NCBI GenBank assembly: GCA_002238445.1
Contig: MPML01000011.1
Span: 1 to 64,000, forward strand
Reading direction: 5' to 3'
Length of the DNA: 64,000 nt
Origin: Caldilineaceae bacterium bin5
Lineage (GTDB): Bacteria; Chloroflexota; Anaerolineae; Caldilineales; Caldilineaceae
In this document: positions 36,543 through 46,741 of the stretch, in pieces
Layout: each line of letters opens with the position of its first letter
Numbering within the stretch: position 1 is the first letter of the stretch
Notes under the pieces: generated by a model
Databases searched by the model: none
Seen by the model: only the letters and a program-made list of their open reading frames with translations
What the model was told of the DNA's origin: nothing
Translations under genes and position numbers: made by a program

Positions 36543-37523
36543 ATGCAAACCACTCGACACTTACCCACAGCGACCGCGAATATCGAACAGGCTAAGTTGG
36601 ATATTGAGGAATTTGGCTATTGCCTGATCGCCAACGCCTTAGAGCCGGATGAGGTGGCGGCTGCACTGAAACGGCTCAAGGAACAGGCGGCCGCCGAACT
36701 CGAGCTGGGCGCGGCCTTCGAGGATGGAGGCCCGAAGCAGCAGTGGGGTGCATTTACGGACAAAAAAGGCCGGCTCAAACAACAGGCCTACACCGCTACA
36801 GCCGGCGGAGTCAATCAACGTGTGTGGATGCTTGTCAACAAGGGCCAGATTTTCTGCAAAATTCTTTCCACACCAAGCGTGCGCACCGTCGTCGATCACG
36901 TCCTGGGCGATGACTATCTGCTGTCGAGCTATTCTGCCAACATTGCCAAGCCGGGCGGCGCCCCCATGAATCTGCATACCGATCAGTGGTGGATGCCTCA
37001 CCCCATTGAACGCGGGCCTTCTCCGCTTCCTGTCGGTTCAATCTCCCGCGAACAGCCCAATTTGGCCGGCGATGAAGAACCAGCAATGGTCGCACCATGC
37101 GTGTGCGCTAACGTCATGTGGATGCTCAACGATTTCAGCAGCGAAAACGGGGGCACTCGCTTTGTCCCCGGTAGTCACCTTCGGGGCCGACCCCCAAGAG
37201 CAAATGACGACAACGAGGATACGCTGGCCGCGGAAGGGTTGGCAGGCACGGCAATGGTTTTCGACGGCAGGCTCTGGCACGGAACCGGCGCCAACATAAG
37301 TGACGGGAACCGCTATGGGTTGCTTACAACCTTCTGCGGACCCCAGTTCCGACCCCAGGAAAACTTTACGATTGGCGCCCGACCCGAAATGCTTGAAGAA
37401 GCGTCGCCAGAACTGTTGGCACTGCTGGGCTTCAAGATCTGGAGCGGCTACGGACGAGTGGAAAGTCCAGTCGCCGAATTTGTCAGCCAGGATGAGCAAT
37501 CCTTGGGTATACTGGGTGTCTGA
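36543..37523 (+). CDS. Phytanoyl-CoA dioxygenase-family protein (PhyH 1)
   Basis: A 326-residue Fe(II)/2-oxoglutarate dioxygenase of the PhyH group. The iron triad is visible: His and Asp in NLHTDQWWM and the distal His in DGRLWHGTGAN, with the oxoglutarate Arg in GNRYGLLTTF. GGTRFVPGSHL is the usual core strand. PhyH proteins hydroxylate lipids, alkaloids, modified amino acids or phosphonates, so the substrate is open. GGAG lies nine bases before the ATG. ftsH follows after a 215-base gap with its own promoter-like sequence, so this gene probably stands alone. Confidence 0.87.
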   Translation: MQTTRHLPTATANIEQAKLDIEEFGYCLIANALEPDEVAAALKRLKEQAAAELELGAAFEDGGPKQQWGAFTDKKGRLKQQAYTATAGGVNQRVWMLVNKGQIFCKILSTPSVRTVVDHVLGDDYLLSSYSANIAKPGGAPMNLHTDQWWMPHPIERGPSPLPVGSISREQPNLAGDEEPAMVAPCVCANVMWMLNDFSSENGGTRFVPGSHLRGRPPRANDDNEDTLAAEGLAGTAMVFDGRLWHGTGANISDGNRYGLLTTFCGPQFRPQENFTIGARPEMLEEASPELLALLGFKIWSGYGRVESPVAEFVSQDEQSLGILGV

Positions 37524-37696
37524 AAAAACCCCAGAAGAATGTGCGAGGCAATTGCTCAGTGTTAAGCGCAAGAACCTGCAAAAGCATGCCAGTGGCTCCC
37601 TTTCATGGGCAACGCTTCATGGCCAGCACGCTAGTCATTTTCGAAAGCTGCTTCCGCCCAATTGCCCTGGCTTTCGCGAAGCCGTGGCCTCCATGT

Positions 37697-37702
37697 TATA
37701 CT
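37697..37702 (+). promoter_or_regulatory. Possible -10 box of the ftsH promoter
   Basis: TATACT stands 37 bases before the ftsH start codon, with a weak -35-like TTTCGC at a 19-base distance. It matches the -10 consensus at five of six positions. Called from position and sequence only. Confidence 0.35.
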
Positions 37703-37738
37703 GCTGTCGCAGTGAAATCTGATTCTTGAGGAGATTCT

Positions 37739-39604
37739 GTGAGCGGAAACTGGACTCGAAACGCTTTTGTTTATCTGCTGATTTTGGTGGCAGCCGCCGC
37801 CCTCTTTCTGAATGTCTACGGCCCTAACGAGAGGCCGGAAAATGTCAGTCTGAGTGACGTTGCCAGACAGGTCGAGCGCGGCGATATCGCACGAATCGAC
37901 GTACGCGGGGAAAGATTGCAGATTTTCTCGCATGGCAGCGACCAACCGCTATCCAGCCGCAAAGAGGAAGGGGTCGCTCTCACTCGAACACTGCAAGGCA
38001 TGGGCGTCTCCGAGGAGAGCCTGGCCCAGGTTAAAATCAATGTCCAGCCGCCATCCAATTCGGGCAATTGGTTCGCCTTGGTCATTAACTTACTTCCCCT
38101 CATCCTGATCGCCGGTCTCTTTCTTTTTCTGTTCCGCCAGAGCCAGAGCGGCAATAATCAAGCGCTCTCCTTCGGAAAGAGCAAAGCACGGATGTTCGTT
38201 GGCGATAGGCCCACTGTAACATTTGGCGACGTGGCCGGAGCCGATGAAGCAAAGGAAGAACTAGAGGAAATCGTAGAGTTTCTGAAGGAGCCGCAGAAGT
38301 TCGTTGCTCTGGGCGCACGCATCCCCAAGGGAGTTCTGTTGGTCGGGCCGCCCGGCACCGGAAAAACACTCATGGCCAAGGCAGTGTCGGGTGAAGCAGG
38401 GGTTCCATTCTTCAGCATTAGTGGTTCTGAATTCGTCGAAATGTTTGTCGGCGTTGGCGCAAGCCGTGTGCGCGACCTGTTCGAGCAGGCCAAACGAAAT
38501 AGCCCCTGCATTGTATTCATTGACGAAATCGACGCGGTCGGGCGCTACCGGGGCACGGGTCTGGGAGGTTCCCACGACGAGCGCGAGCAGACCCTTAACC
38601 AGATCCTGGTGGAAATGGATGGTTTTGGCACCGATACTAATGTCATCCTGGTGGCCGCCACTAACCGTCCGGACATCCTCGACCCCGCCCTGCTTCGTCC
38701 CGGGCGATTTGACAGACGCGTAACCATGGACCGGCCCGACCTGTCGGGACGACGGGCCATCCTCGATGTTCATGTAAAAGGCAAGCCCGTCGACCCCAAT
38801 GTGGACCTGGACCTGATCGCTCGACAGACGCCCGGCTTTGTCGGTGCCGACTTGGAAAACCTGGTAAACGAAGCTGCAATTCTGGCCGCGCGTCGAAATA
38901 GTCGCACGATTGCAATGGACGAGATGCAGGAGTCGATTGAGCGAATCGCAATGGGAGGGCCTGAAAGACGCAGCCGGTTGATAACCGATAGTGAGCGGCG
39001 CGTTGTCGCCTACCACGAAGCCGGCCATGCAATCATTGCACATGTAGTTAAAGGCGCAGACCCATTGCGCAAGGTGACTATTATCCCTCGCGGCATGACA
39101 GGTGGCGTCACTCTGACGGTACCGGAGCGAGACCGCTATCTGCTGCCGCGATCATATTTTATTGACCGCATCGCCGTTGGGCTCGGTGGCCGCGTAGCCG
39201 AGGAACTGGTTTTTGGAGACATTTCCAACGGCGCCAGCAATGACATCCAGACAATCACCCGTTTGGCAAGGGCAATGGTGATGAAGTATGGGATGAGCAA
39301 GAGGATGGGGCCTCTTCAGATCGGAAGCCAGGAAGAAAACCCCTTCCTTGGCCGCGAGTTAACCGAGCAGCGTGATTATAGCGAAGAGGTGGCAGAAGCT
39401 CTTGACAGCGAAGTGCAGCTTATTGTGAGAGAGCAACACGATCGTGTTCGCAACATTCTCAGGATTCATCGGCTTAGATTGGACGCAGTGGCCGAAGCAC
39501 TGCTAGCACATGAAACGCTCGAAGAGCACGAGTTTGTCGATGTCTTCGAAGGGAAGGTCGACTCCGGCGACCTGCCCGATCCGCTAGCGCTCCAGCCCGC
39601 CTGA
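37739..39604 (+). CDS. ftsH: ATP-dependent zinc metalloprotease FtsH
   Basis: A 621-residue membrane AAA+ protease that degrades damaged membrane proteins and short-lived regulators. Two N-terminal helices (about residues 8-26 and 108-130) flank a ~80-residue external domain. The AAA module has Walker [10 protein letters not shown], Walker B IVFIDEID, the pore loop in [11 protein letters not shown] and the SRH region ending RPGRFDRRV. The M41 peptidase has zinc motif HEAGH and a distal Asp in [10 protein letters not shown]. The start is a GTG with GAGGAG just upstream. Length is normal. Confidence 0.96.
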   Translation: MSGNWTRNAFVYLLILVAAAALFLNVYGPNERPENVSLSDVARQVERGDIARIDVRGERLQIFSHGSDQPLSSRKEEGVALTRTLQGMGVSEESLAQVKINVQPPSNSGNWFALVINLLPLILIAGLFLFLFRQSQSGNNQALSFGKSKARMFVGDRPTVTFGDVAGADEAKEELEEIVEFLKEPQKFVALGARIPKGVLLVGPPGTGKTLMAKAVSGEAGVPFFSISGSEFVEMFVGVGASRVRDLFEQAKRNSPCIVFIDEIDAVGRYRGTGLGGSHDEREQTLNQILVEMDGFGTDTNVILVAATNRPDILDPALLRPGRFDRRVTMDRPDLSGRRAILDVHVKGKPVDPNVDLDLIARQTPGFVGADLENLVNEAAILAARRNSRTIAMDEMQESIERIAMGGPERRSRLITDSERRVVAYHEAGHAIIAHVVKGADPLRKVTIIPRGMTGGVTLTVPERDRYLLPRSYFIDRIAVGLGGRVAEELVFGDISNGASNDIQTITRLARAMVMKYGMSKRMGPLQIGSQEENPFLGRELTEQRDYSEEVAEALDSEVQLIVREQHDRVRNILRIHRLRLDAVAEALLAHETLEEHEFVDVFEGKVDSGDLPDPLALQPA

Positions 39605-39694
39605 CCTGAACTATGTAAGTTTTCAAATCAGGACTGCTCTGGCAGCACGGTCGCCCACCGTGGAGTTACTTGCTGCCTCGCTTATATTTGCCTG

Positions 39695-40939
39695 TCAAGT
39701 CGTGACGTTGTTACCGAGGAGTTCTAATAGAGCCGGCCCGTATGCTTGTGCTTTCCACCGCCCTACCGATGGAATCTCCTGCAGAGCGGCCACGGATGTA
39801 GGTTGACCAGCAGTTATCTGTATAAGCGTTTCGTTGCTGAACACGATGTCAGGATCGACGCCGCGCGCTGCCGCTGTCTTAGTCCTCCACTGGCGCAGGT
39901 GCTCATAGCGCTCCCTTCCTTCCGCGGTGAGTACAGTTTCCGCCTTCCTTGCGGGCGATGGCCGTTTGGGCACAGGCTGCTCTTCCCCCAGACGAACCGC
40001 GGCCAACAACTCCTTTCCAAACCGCTCGATTTGCCGCACACTTAAGCCGGGGATTTCCCTTAGCGCGTCCAGTGTTTGCGGTCGTCTCTGAGCAATTGCT
40101 ACCATCGAGTCCTCACCCATTACTTTGAACGGGGGCCGTTCCGCATGCTTGGAAAACTTTTCACGCCAGTCCCAGACTGCCTTTAGGACTCCCATGTCAT
40201 TCGCCACCACAGTGCGGATCTGCTTCATCTGCCAGACAGTGCGCGGCTCCGGCGGCCGGAACTCGACCAACTCCAACATCCGAAATGCAGCCTGGGCTTC
40301 TTCCCAGCGACCTGCCTTCTGCAGGAGCCCTGCCTGCCGGACTCGCAGGGCGGGCAGGTAATGCGTGTCTATCTGGGCGTATGTCATCTGCTGTTGGGTT
40401 AACGGACGCTGGCCCCAATTTGTTCGCTGCATCCGTTTATCGCTCTCAACGTTGAATTCATCTTGCAAGACCTTTGCCAGTCCAATGCCCTGCCGTCCCA
40501 GAATGCGTGCAGCCAATTGAGTGTCAAAAAGCCTTCGGATCCGGAAATCCAAATCCCTCTGCAGGGTCAGGATATCGTTCTCAGCTGCATGGAGAATGAT
40601 TTCTGTAGAGTCATCAGCGAGAACCTTGCCCAAGTCGGACAGATCGAGCGATCGCAATGGATCAACCAGGAAGTCGACAACGGCTCCATTTTCAGCCGAC
40701 CCCTTTGTGCTGCCTTTTTCGGCCGGAACCGTTACCTGAATCAGACAAACGCGCGGTGTATAGCGAAAAAGGCTGTCACTTTCGGTATCCAACGCCAGCC
40801 ATGGTTGACCGGATATATGCTCGAGAAATCGATGATATTCTCTGTCGGACTGCACGAGCGTAGGAGGGGCGATTGCTGTACGCCGTCGATTCCCTGAATT
40901 TCTACTTCGGCGCCCGCGTTTGTGCACAGGACGGGTCAT
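39695..40939 (-). CDS. rnd: Ribonuclease D with HRDC domain
   Basis: A DEDDy 3'-5' exonuclease of about 414 residues. Exo I is LALDTESDSLFR (Asp, Glu), Exo II has LHAAENDI (Asp) and Exo III has YAQIDTHYLPAL (Tyr, Asp), all complete. Two helical HRDC-like domains follow (about residues 200-275 and 325-405). RNase D trims tRNA and other stable RNA 3' ends. I use the ATG with AGGGAG 13 bases upstream, after a Lys/Arg-rich leader; the frame is open to an ATG at 40996 without a ribosome site. It is convergent with ftsH. Confidence 0.9.
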   Translation of the reverse strand: MTRPVHKRGRRSRNSGNRRRTAIAPPTLVQSDREYHRFLEHISGQPWLALDTESDSLFRYTPRVCLIQVTVPAEKGSTKGSAENGAVVDFLVDPLRSLDLSDLGKVLADDSTEIILHAAENDILTLQRDLDFRIRRLFDTQLAARILGRQGIGLAKVLQDEFNVESDKRMQRTNWGQRPLTQQQMTYAQIDTHYLPALRVRQAGLLQKAGRWEEAQAAFRMLELVEFRPPEPRTVWQMKQIRTVVANDMGVLKAVWDWREKFSKHAERPPFKVMGEDSMVAIAQRRPQTLDALREIPGLSVRQIERFGKELLAAVRLGEEQPVPKRPSPARKAETVLTAEGRERYEHLRQWRTKTAAARGVDPDIVFSNETLIQITAGQPTSVAALQEIPSVGRWKAQAYGPALLELLGNNVTT

Positions 40940-41430
40940 TTCTGCTGTATTCTCCCTGGAAAATTGAAGTGAGGTCCTCTTACGTAGCGGCTGCATGATA
41001 CCCTATACGTGGCGCCTGGCCAACTCTTCAGGACCGTTTGGAGCCGCCCAATTCATGGGGTCACTGCTACCATCTTTGACTCACCACTGCTGGTCGGCCA
41101 GCAAATGGACCAATTCAGGCCAGCCGGACAATCGCACCATCTCAATATTTCTGAAACAAACAAGGTATTCGCAAGACCCGAATGCTATCCAAATGATTCT
41201 TTCAGTCTGCTATATTTTCTCGACTGTGATATTATCTGTGCCAACCTGTGTTGCCGAACGGCGCCCTAATCTGTGAGTGCCGGGCACTCTTTTCTGCCGA
41301 AAGTCCAGTTGGAATTAGCGCACAACTGAGATGGCTGGACCGGCCCCGTAAGGCGCAACGCCTGTTGAATCGTAGCGTCGTACTATGTCAGATTCGCTGT
41401 TCCTGCAAGCCTAGCGACTGATCGCAATTC
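40940..41430. other. Intergenic, nothing identified
   Basis: A 490-base divergent gap between RNase D and the next plus-strand gene. No protein-like frame, RNA gene, MITE copy or clear promoter seen. Confidence 0.5.
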
Positions 41431-41931
41431 ATGGCCAAATGGTACTGGTTCGACGAATCCAAAAGCCTGACGGCATCGCCTTGTCATCCCCCGCGCAGCC
41501 GGCCCATCGCCGCCGCGGTGGAGTGGTTGCATCCGCCGATTGTTTCGGATCTGCACCGGAATTTCGCCTGTTGGACCGCAGCGCAAATGTCGCCAGGCCC
41601 GGTAATCCCGCACCGACTGTGGATCGATCAAGCTGGCACAATCTCGGTCCGATTCCCCGAGGAGGCGCCGGCTCCACAACCTGCTGTTGGCGCAGGCGAG
41701 GGTCTGGCCCAGTGGCTGGTGCTACTGTCGAAGTGGATGGAAATACATGTTGTTCTCGCGCGCGCCCGTTCGGTCTGGACCATCGCCGAGTTGGCTGGCG
41801 CCCTTCCGTTCACGTCGCAATCGCTGCTGCCACTGCAACTCGCACACTTTCCACCAAACAATTGGGAACAGGTGGCTCGTGGATTGGCCGCCATCATTTC
41901 CGACGGCGCTATGCCTGACGCGAAGCAATGA
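41431..41931 (+). CDS. Hypothetical protein, uncertain
   Basis: A 166-residue frame starting MAKWYWFDESKSL with no family I recognise. Its second half (LAQWLVLLSKWMEIHVVLAR, then TIAELAGALPF) looks like soluble helical protein. A second plus-strand frame (41439-41918) and minus-strand frames overlap it. I prefer this one for its plausible composition and because it leads into the NUDIX gene 123 bases downstream on the same strand. There is no strong ribosome site, so it may not be real. Confidence 0.45.
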   Translation: MAKWYWFDESKSLTASPCHPPRSRPIAAAVEWLHPPIVSDLHRNFACWTAAQMSPGPVIPHRLWIDQAGTISVRFPEEAPAPQPAVGAGEGLAQWLVLLSKWMEIHVVLARARSVWTIAELAGALPFTSQSLLPLQLAHFPPNNWEQVARGLAAIISDGAMPDAKQ

Positions 41932-42054
41932 ATAGGCACGCTTGGTCAGCGAGGTACTTGTGCGCTGGAAATCATGATTTAATATCACACACTGCAACGC
42001 AAGCGATTTACACGGACGAAATAGATGGGCATTGAATCCGTCGGAAAATAGAAG

Positions 42055-42624
42055 ATGAACGCTCCGCAACAAAGTTGGAATGCAATAAAGGTTGTTTCAG
42101 CGCCACATGGGGGAGGCTATTGTGATTTTCCTGATGGTCGCGGCGGTGCCGCCAGTGAAGTCTTGAGTAACTACACCGTTCGGCACATCCATTCTGCCGG
42201 CGGTGTTGCATATCGTCTGCAGCAGGCCGAGGCACGCGATCCAATTCAGGTGGCTCTCATCGCCACAGATAAAGAATGCCGTCGCTGGCAACTGCCTAAG
42301 GGACGGCTCTACCCGGCTGAGAAGCCTCTGACCGCGGCATTGCGCGAAGTAGAAGAGGAGACGGGGCTGGAGACCGAGTATAAGTCCTTTCTGAAGACTG
42401 TACACTATCAGTATCTCGATACATATGCCCGCACAGTGCCGGAGAAAGTATTCAAGAAGGTGGACTTTTTTCTGCTCCGAGTGGTGGGAGGGCGTCTGTC
42501 CGATTCCAGTGTCGAAGTCCAAAAGGTCGAGTGGGCCTCAGCAGGCGAGGCCCTGGCGCTGCTGGCCTATGACGGCGAAAGGGACTGTCTGCGAATCGCC
42601 ATGGAACTGTTGAATGGTCACTGA
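42055..42624 (+). CDS. NUDIX hydrolase
   Basis: A 189-residue protein with a full NUDIX box at about residues 83-105: the Gly of LPKGRLYPAEKPL, then REVEEETGL. NUDIX enzymes hydrolyse nucleoside diphosphates linked to another group, such as ADP-ribose, NADH, Ap4A or oxidised dNTPs; the substrate is not clear. The first ~45 residues precede the domain and are variable. The acetyltransferase gene starts inside its last 11 bases, so the two are translationally coupled. Confidence 0.88.
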   Translation: MNAPQQSWNAIKVVSAPHGGGYCDFPDGRGGAASEVLSNYTVRHIHSAGGVAYRLQQAEARDPIQVALIATDKECRRWQLPKGRLYPAEKPLTAALREVEEETGLETEYKSFLKTVHYQYLDTYARTVPEKVFKKVDFFLLRVVGGRLSDSSVEVQKVEWASAGEALALLAYDGERDCLRIAMELLNGH

Positions 42625-43717
42625 AATTGGGAAAGCAAACTCTGGTCAGGTCCGCGAGGTTCTGAACCTGCTGGTCTCGGGTGTAACCAGCGATGTGAGT
42701 AGCATGGAAGCCATCGCCGGCAGTTGGTGGCGGCGTCTGCTATTCATGCACTGGTTCGGACCGCGCTTCCTTGGCAAGCAGATGGACACAATTGTAGCAA
42801 CAAGAGGTGATCGCATCATCGGATTCGTCATTGTCCAGTACGATGGCGACGCCGCCGGTACGTTCGACTGGGCATTTGTCGAACCATTGGAAGTAGAGGA
42901 AAACCGCGAAGATTTCGCCGATCTCATTGATTCGGCCCTGGACTATGTTGAAGAACAAGGCATTCACCCATACTTCTACTTTGGATTTGCAACCGCCTCG
43001 CCAGCAACAGTAACACAAGTTCTCGACGAAATCGGTCTGCGCTCGGCGGACTACCAGAACACACAGATGGTGGGCGACTTGCCATTGACAGAGACTCCTC
43101 CTCTGCCCGACGGTTACAGACTCGCTCCCCAGATTTCAGCCCGCTTCGGGGCCCGCATGTCCGAATTCCTGCCCGCCGCCTATCCCGATGCGGCGGCAGA
43201 AGAGACGGCAATGATTGCCTCCATCCACACCAGCACCGTGCGCTCTTCAAAAGTGTTCCTGGTGGTTGAAGAAGATACCGAAATCGGCTTTGTGCAACAG
43301 TTTCGCTGGAGGGATGAACTTCGACTGTTGCTTGCACTGCCACCCAAACTGTGGGGAACAGAGGCAGAACGTCAATTGACCGCCCACCTCGCACATAGTT
43401 TGCAAGGAAATACCCAACGGCTTCGGCTGCGTACCTTCAGCGAGGGCCATCTGGACAGAGCGCGACAATCTTTCGAGCGACTGGGACTTCACTGGCAACA
43501 ATCCCCCTGGCAACGCTGGGTAGTTGCCTTGGAAGCGGACGAGAACGGAGAGGAGCCCGCGGAGCCCGAAAAATGGAGGGGTGAGAACGATTCTGTCTGG
43601 CCCCCGCAAGCCACGCAAGAGGATGATAGCCGCGGCGCCGGCATAGAAAGCCAACCGGGAAAAGTCAAGAAACAAGAGAACGATGAAGGCGACAAAGAAG
43701 CGAAATTACCTCTCTGA
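42614..43717 (+). CDS. GNAT-like acetyltransferase with charged tail
   Basis: A 367-residue protein. The first ~145 residues look like a GNAT fold (ATRGDRIIGFVIVQYDGD, then a helix and YFYFGFATA). The second part (about 160-310) resembles another GNAT-like half (FLVVEEDTEIGFVQQF; SFERLGLHWQQ). The pyrophosphate-binding Q/RxxGxG/A loop is not clear, so activity is uncertain. The last ~60 residues are Glu/Asp/Lys-rich and probably disordered. The ATG overlaps the NUDIX stop region by 11 bases, and the end overlaps the next gene's start by 35. Confidence 0.72.
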   Translation: MVTEIGKANSGQVREVLNLLVSGVTSDVSSMEAIAGSWWRRLLFMHWFGPRFLGKQMDTIVATRGDRIIGFVIVQYDGDAAGTFDWAFVEPLEVEENREDFADLIDSALDYVEEQGIHPYFYFGFATASPATVTQVLDEIGLRSADYQNTQMVGDLPLTETPPLPDGYRLAPQISARFGARMSEFLPAAYPDAAAEETAMIASIHTSTVRSSKVFLVVEEDTEIGFVQQFRWRDELRLLLALPPKLWGTEAERQLTAHLAHSLQGNTQRLRLRTFSEGHLDRARQSFERLGLHWQQSPWQRWVVALEADENGEEPAEPEKWRGENDSVWPPQATQEDDSRGAGIESQPGKVKKQENDEGDKEAKLPL

Positions 43718-44735
43718 ACAATCACCTGCCAATAATGGGACTGACCGCGTTTCAGGGGAGAACCTGAATTCCTCCCCTCCAGCCTTCGGTCAACAGAGCA
43801 TTCAACTCTGTCCGACAGTTGGAGAGTTTGCCCGCACTTCGTCCGTCCAAGCAGCGTTTCCTCCTGAGAAATTGCCCGCCCAATCGACCGGCTACCTGCG
43901 CAGCGAAAGCGGCCTCCCGATCTACTACAGCCGCTGGAGTCCTCCTGTTTCAACCCGCGGCGTTGTTCTCATCCTGCACGGGCTTGGCGAACATGGAGGG
44001 CGATACCGCCACTTGGTGTCATCGCTACAGCAATCCGGTTACACTGTCTACGCACATGACCATCAGGGGTTCGGTCGCTCCGGCGGCGCTCGCTGCTACG
44101 TCCAGGGCTTTCACGACTACCTGAGCGACATCACGCAGGTTGTGTCCATGGCCCGACTGCGCAACCCCGGCCTCCCTTGCTGCCTCTATGGCCACTCCAT
44201 GGGCGGGCTGCTAGGCCTCCTTCACCTGATGGAGGCGCCGGGCGCCATCGATTTGGCCATCATAGCCTCCCCATCGTTGCAGTCGCACAATCTTTCTCCT
44301 GTCAATCGCATTCTGAAACTGATGCTCATACTCCTGCACAAGTTTCAGCCCACGCTCACTTTTCAGCAGCGCGGCAGTCTGGACGTAATTTCACGAGACT
44401 GGGAAGAGGTTCAAATCGCCCTGCAGGACTCCTTGGGAGTGCCTAAACGCAGTGCCCGCTGGGTGGTAGAATTCTTTGAAACCATGCAGGAGGTCAGAGG
44501 TCGGGCCGGCGAAATCCGCCTGCCAATCCTGATGTTGCAGGGGCTGGCCGACGCCGTGGTCATGCCAGCCGCTACGCAGGAATTCTTCTCTAACGTCAGT
44601 TCTGTCGACAAGAGCCTGCGACTCTATGAGGGTTACTTTCACGAACTGCATAATGACCTGGGGCGCGAACGGCCTATCAGCGCGGTCCTCGACTGGCTGA
44701 ACAGCCGCTGCCTCGAGACTGACCCCTCCCTCTGA
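43683..44735 (+). CDS. Alpha/beta hydrolase, monoacylglycerol-lipase-like
   Basis: A 350-residue serine hydrolase. The oxyanion strand is VLILHGLGEHGGRY, the nucleophile elbow is GHSMGG, the acid is Asp in QGLADAVVMP and the catalytic His lies in YFHELHND. This matches the Hydrolase_4 family (monoacylglycerol lipase, lysophospholipase). The ~65 residues before the hydrolase domain (start to LRSESGLPIYYSRW) are low in conservation, and the first codons overlap the preceding gene by 35 bases; a later start is possible. It probably acts on lipid esters. Confidence 0.88.
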   Translation: MKATKKRNYLSEQSPANNGTDRVSGENLNSSPPAFGQQSIQLCPTVGEFARTSSVQAAFPPEKLPAQSTGYLRSESGLPIYYSRWSPPVSTRGVVLILHGLGEHGGRYRHLVSSLQQSGYTVYAHDHQGFGRSGGARCYVQGFHDYLSDITQVVSMARLRNPGLPCCLYGHSMGGLLGLLHLMEAPGAIDLAIIASPSLQSHNLSPVNRILKLMLILLHKFQPTLTFQQRGSLDVISRDWEEVQIALQDSLGVPKRSARWVVEFFETMQEVRGRAGEIRLPILMLQGLADAVVMPAATQEFFSNVSSVDKSLRLYEGYFHELHNDLGRERPISAVLDWLNSRCLETDPSL

Positions 44736-44750
44736 GACTGGCAACCACTC

Positions 44751-45683
44751 TCAGCAGATGATTCCCTTCTTGGCCTCTGGGCCATGGGCAATCGGGTCCT
44801 CACCAATCCAGCGTTCGTCCACCGGTTCCGATGCAAGCTGATAGCGCGTATCGGTCGACAGCCGCAGCCGGTTCGTGTGATTGTCCGTGCTGGCGTGCAT
44901 AGTGTACATGCTGAAGACCAACAGGTCGCCAAGCTGATAGTCTGTCGTCAGCCAGCGGCAGTTTAACTCTTCTCGCAGCGCCACCGCATCAGCGGAGAAT
45001 GTGCCGAAACCACTCCCCTGCCAGCGTTTCTGCCCTTCCTCAGTCCCGGTTGCGTCTGGCTCATTCGTGCAATATTCATCAACGTCCATCTGGCCGTAGG
45101 TGCCCTTAATCTCCTCCTGGCGGTGAGAGTTTTCCAGGACCATCAGGCCGCCCATCTGTCGAGGAATGTCTCCGAGTGGAGTCCAACTCGTATACAGATT
45201 CTTTGTGCCTCGCCCCATGAAAACTACGTCATAGTGAGGGTTGGTAGCCGTTTCCGCGCCTGACGTCTTGACCCGGCACCACGTAAAGTCGAGCGGACGG
45301 ACCGGTCCGCCCAGGAAGCGCTCATAGAACGTGATCATCGGCCCTGCGAAGAGCGCCTGGCGTAGCGGATCATTGTTTTTGGAAAGCCCAACCATATCTC
45401 TGGCAGAGACGGCCAGCTCACGCTTGGCTACGCCATCGCCAATTGGGTAGTCCGTGTCAACAAAGTCCAGGCCAGCCAGCGCCTCCAACATTGTCCTCCT
45501 CGCCGCCGACAGAGTATCGCGATCGAGCAGTCCCGGCAGATAAAGGTAGCCATCCCTTCCAAATCGGAAGTGAAGTTCATCTAGGTCTTCCAGCGCGTCC
45601 GCGGAAGAGCGTAGTTCGCCGAAACTCTCTGACCCCGTTTCAAGCCGTTTCCCATGGACTGTTAGCGTCTCATTTTCGAGCAT
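44751..45683 (-). CDS. Phytanoyl-CoA dioxygenase-family protein (PhyH 2)
   Basis: A 310-residue Fe/oxoglutarate oxygenase. FGRDGYLYLPGLLDRDTL is the usual PhyH entry. Iron ligands are His and Asp in NPHYDVVFM and the distal His in YTMHASTDNH; Arg in TNRLRLSTDTRYQL would bind oxoglutarate. It is the last gene of the long minus-strand series, separated by 89 bases from the propeller gene upstream and convergent with the lipase. Substrate unknown. Confidence 0.87.
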   Translation of the reverse strand: MLENETLTVHGKRLETGSESFGELRSSADALEDLDELHFRFGRDGYLYLPGLLDRDTLSAARRTMLEALAGLDFVDTDYPIGDGVAKRELAVSARDMVGLSKNNDPLRQALFAGPMITFYERFLGGPVRPLDFTWCRVKTSGAETATNPHYDVVFMGRGTKNLYTSWTPLGDIPRQMGGLMVLENSHRQEEIKGTYGQMDVDEYCTNEPDATGTEEGQKRWQGSGFGTFSADAVALREELNCRWLTTDYQLGDLLVFSMYTMHASTDNHTNRLRLSTDTRYQLASEPVDERWIGEDPIAHGPEAKKGIIC

Positions 45684-45772
45684 TTAGTCACCCTTCGCCT
45701 ATATTCATTTTGGATCCGGAATCCTTGCTCCATGACGAGTCGCGACAGACTATCATGTCGGCCGCGAATGAA

Positions 45773-46741
45773 TCACACACGCGCGTACTTCCTCAACACC
45801 CGCCAATCCTTCGGCGTCGTCCCATCAGGGTAAGAGGCTGCAACCTCGCCAACATACAAGTCTCCCCGCGAATCGAAAGCAATATTGTGCGGACTGAAAT
45901 AGCGTTTTACGCCGTACGGATCCTCCATCCCCCACTGGCTAAGAATTTTGCCGCTCATATCGCGCACCGTAATGCGGGCCGGCGGATTGTCGAATGCAGG
46001 CTCCTTCGTCTCGCCCATGAAGATGCCGCCCACCTCGGCAACGTACATATGATTATCTGCGTCAATGCACATGTCGCAAGGCCACCAGATGTCGTCCCAC
46101 TGGCCGATAAACTCGCCTTCCGGGTCAAATAGCTGCATACGCCTGTTCTGCCGGTCGGCTACATAGACAGTGCCATCGCCGTCTATGCAAACATTGTGCG
46201 GCGTAACGAACTGACCGACGCTTTCGCCCGGCTCGCCCCAGGACAGCAGTAGGTCTCCTTCAGCACTGAACTTGTGGACACGCGCGTTGCCGTAGCCATC
46301 CGACACGTACAGTTCCCCGTCCTCGTTCAGCGCAATCCCCGTAGGATAGTTGAAGGGCGGCCCCGCGCGCAGAACTTCCTTCTGAACATCCCAGATGTAA
46401 CCGGTGTCAGCTGGACTGTCAGCAGTCTCGATCGACATCAGCAGCTCGCCCTCGGTAGTAAACTTGTGCACCGCATGCCCCCAGTCGTCGACACAATAGA
46501 TCGAGTCGTCCGGGCCGACGATAATGTCGTGGGCGCGCTTTATCAGGCCCTCGCCCCAGGAGCGCACGAACTGCCCGTCGCGGTCGAATACAATAATCGG
46601 ATGCTCGCTGCGGCAAAATACATATACCCTGTCCTGAGAGTCCACTGCCACCCCCGGAACCTCCACTATATTCCAACCGTCAGGAACATCACCCCAGCCT
46701 TCGACCTCTTCATAGACGAACTGTCCACTCCCGAGTCGCAT
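45773..46741 (-). CDS. NHL-repeat six-bladed propeller protein
   Basis: A 322-residue protein made of NHL-type repeats: VAVDSQDRVYVFCRSEHP, IIVGPDDSIYCVDDWGH, IALNEDGELYVSDGYGN, VCIDGDGTVYVADRQNRRMQ, MCIDADNHMYVAEVGG and IAFDSRGDLYVGEV. This is the six-bladed fold of peptidyl-glycine lyase-like and streptogramin-lyase-like proteins. No signal peptide is seen. Such propellers act as lactonases, lyases or binding scaffolds. The ATG has GAGGGG/AAGAGG just upstream; an in-frame extension to 46849 lacks a ribosome site. It is downstream of the TPP-enzyme gene. Confidence 0.83.
   Translation of the reverse strand: MRLGSGQFVYEEVEGWGDVPDGWNIVEVPGVAVDSQDRVYVFCRSEHPIIVFDRDGQFVRSWGEGLIKRAHDIIVGPDDSIYCVDDWGHAVHKFTTEGELLMSIETADSPADTGYIWDVQKEVLRAGPPFNYPTGIALNEDGELYVSDGYGNARVHKFSAEGDLLLSWGEPGESVGQFVTPHNVCIDGDGTVYVADRQNRRMQLFDPEGEFIGQWDDIWWPCDMCIDADNHMYVAEVGGIFMGETKEPAFDNPPARITVRDMSGKILSQWGMEDPYGVKRYFSPHNIAFDSRGDLYVGEVAASYPDGTTPKDWRVLRKYARV

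Noticed and set aside
41439..41918. Alternative plus-strand frame to the 41431 gene
   Set aside because: Its translation is Arg/Ala-rich and lacks protein-like hydrophobic pattern; the other frame is the better choice.
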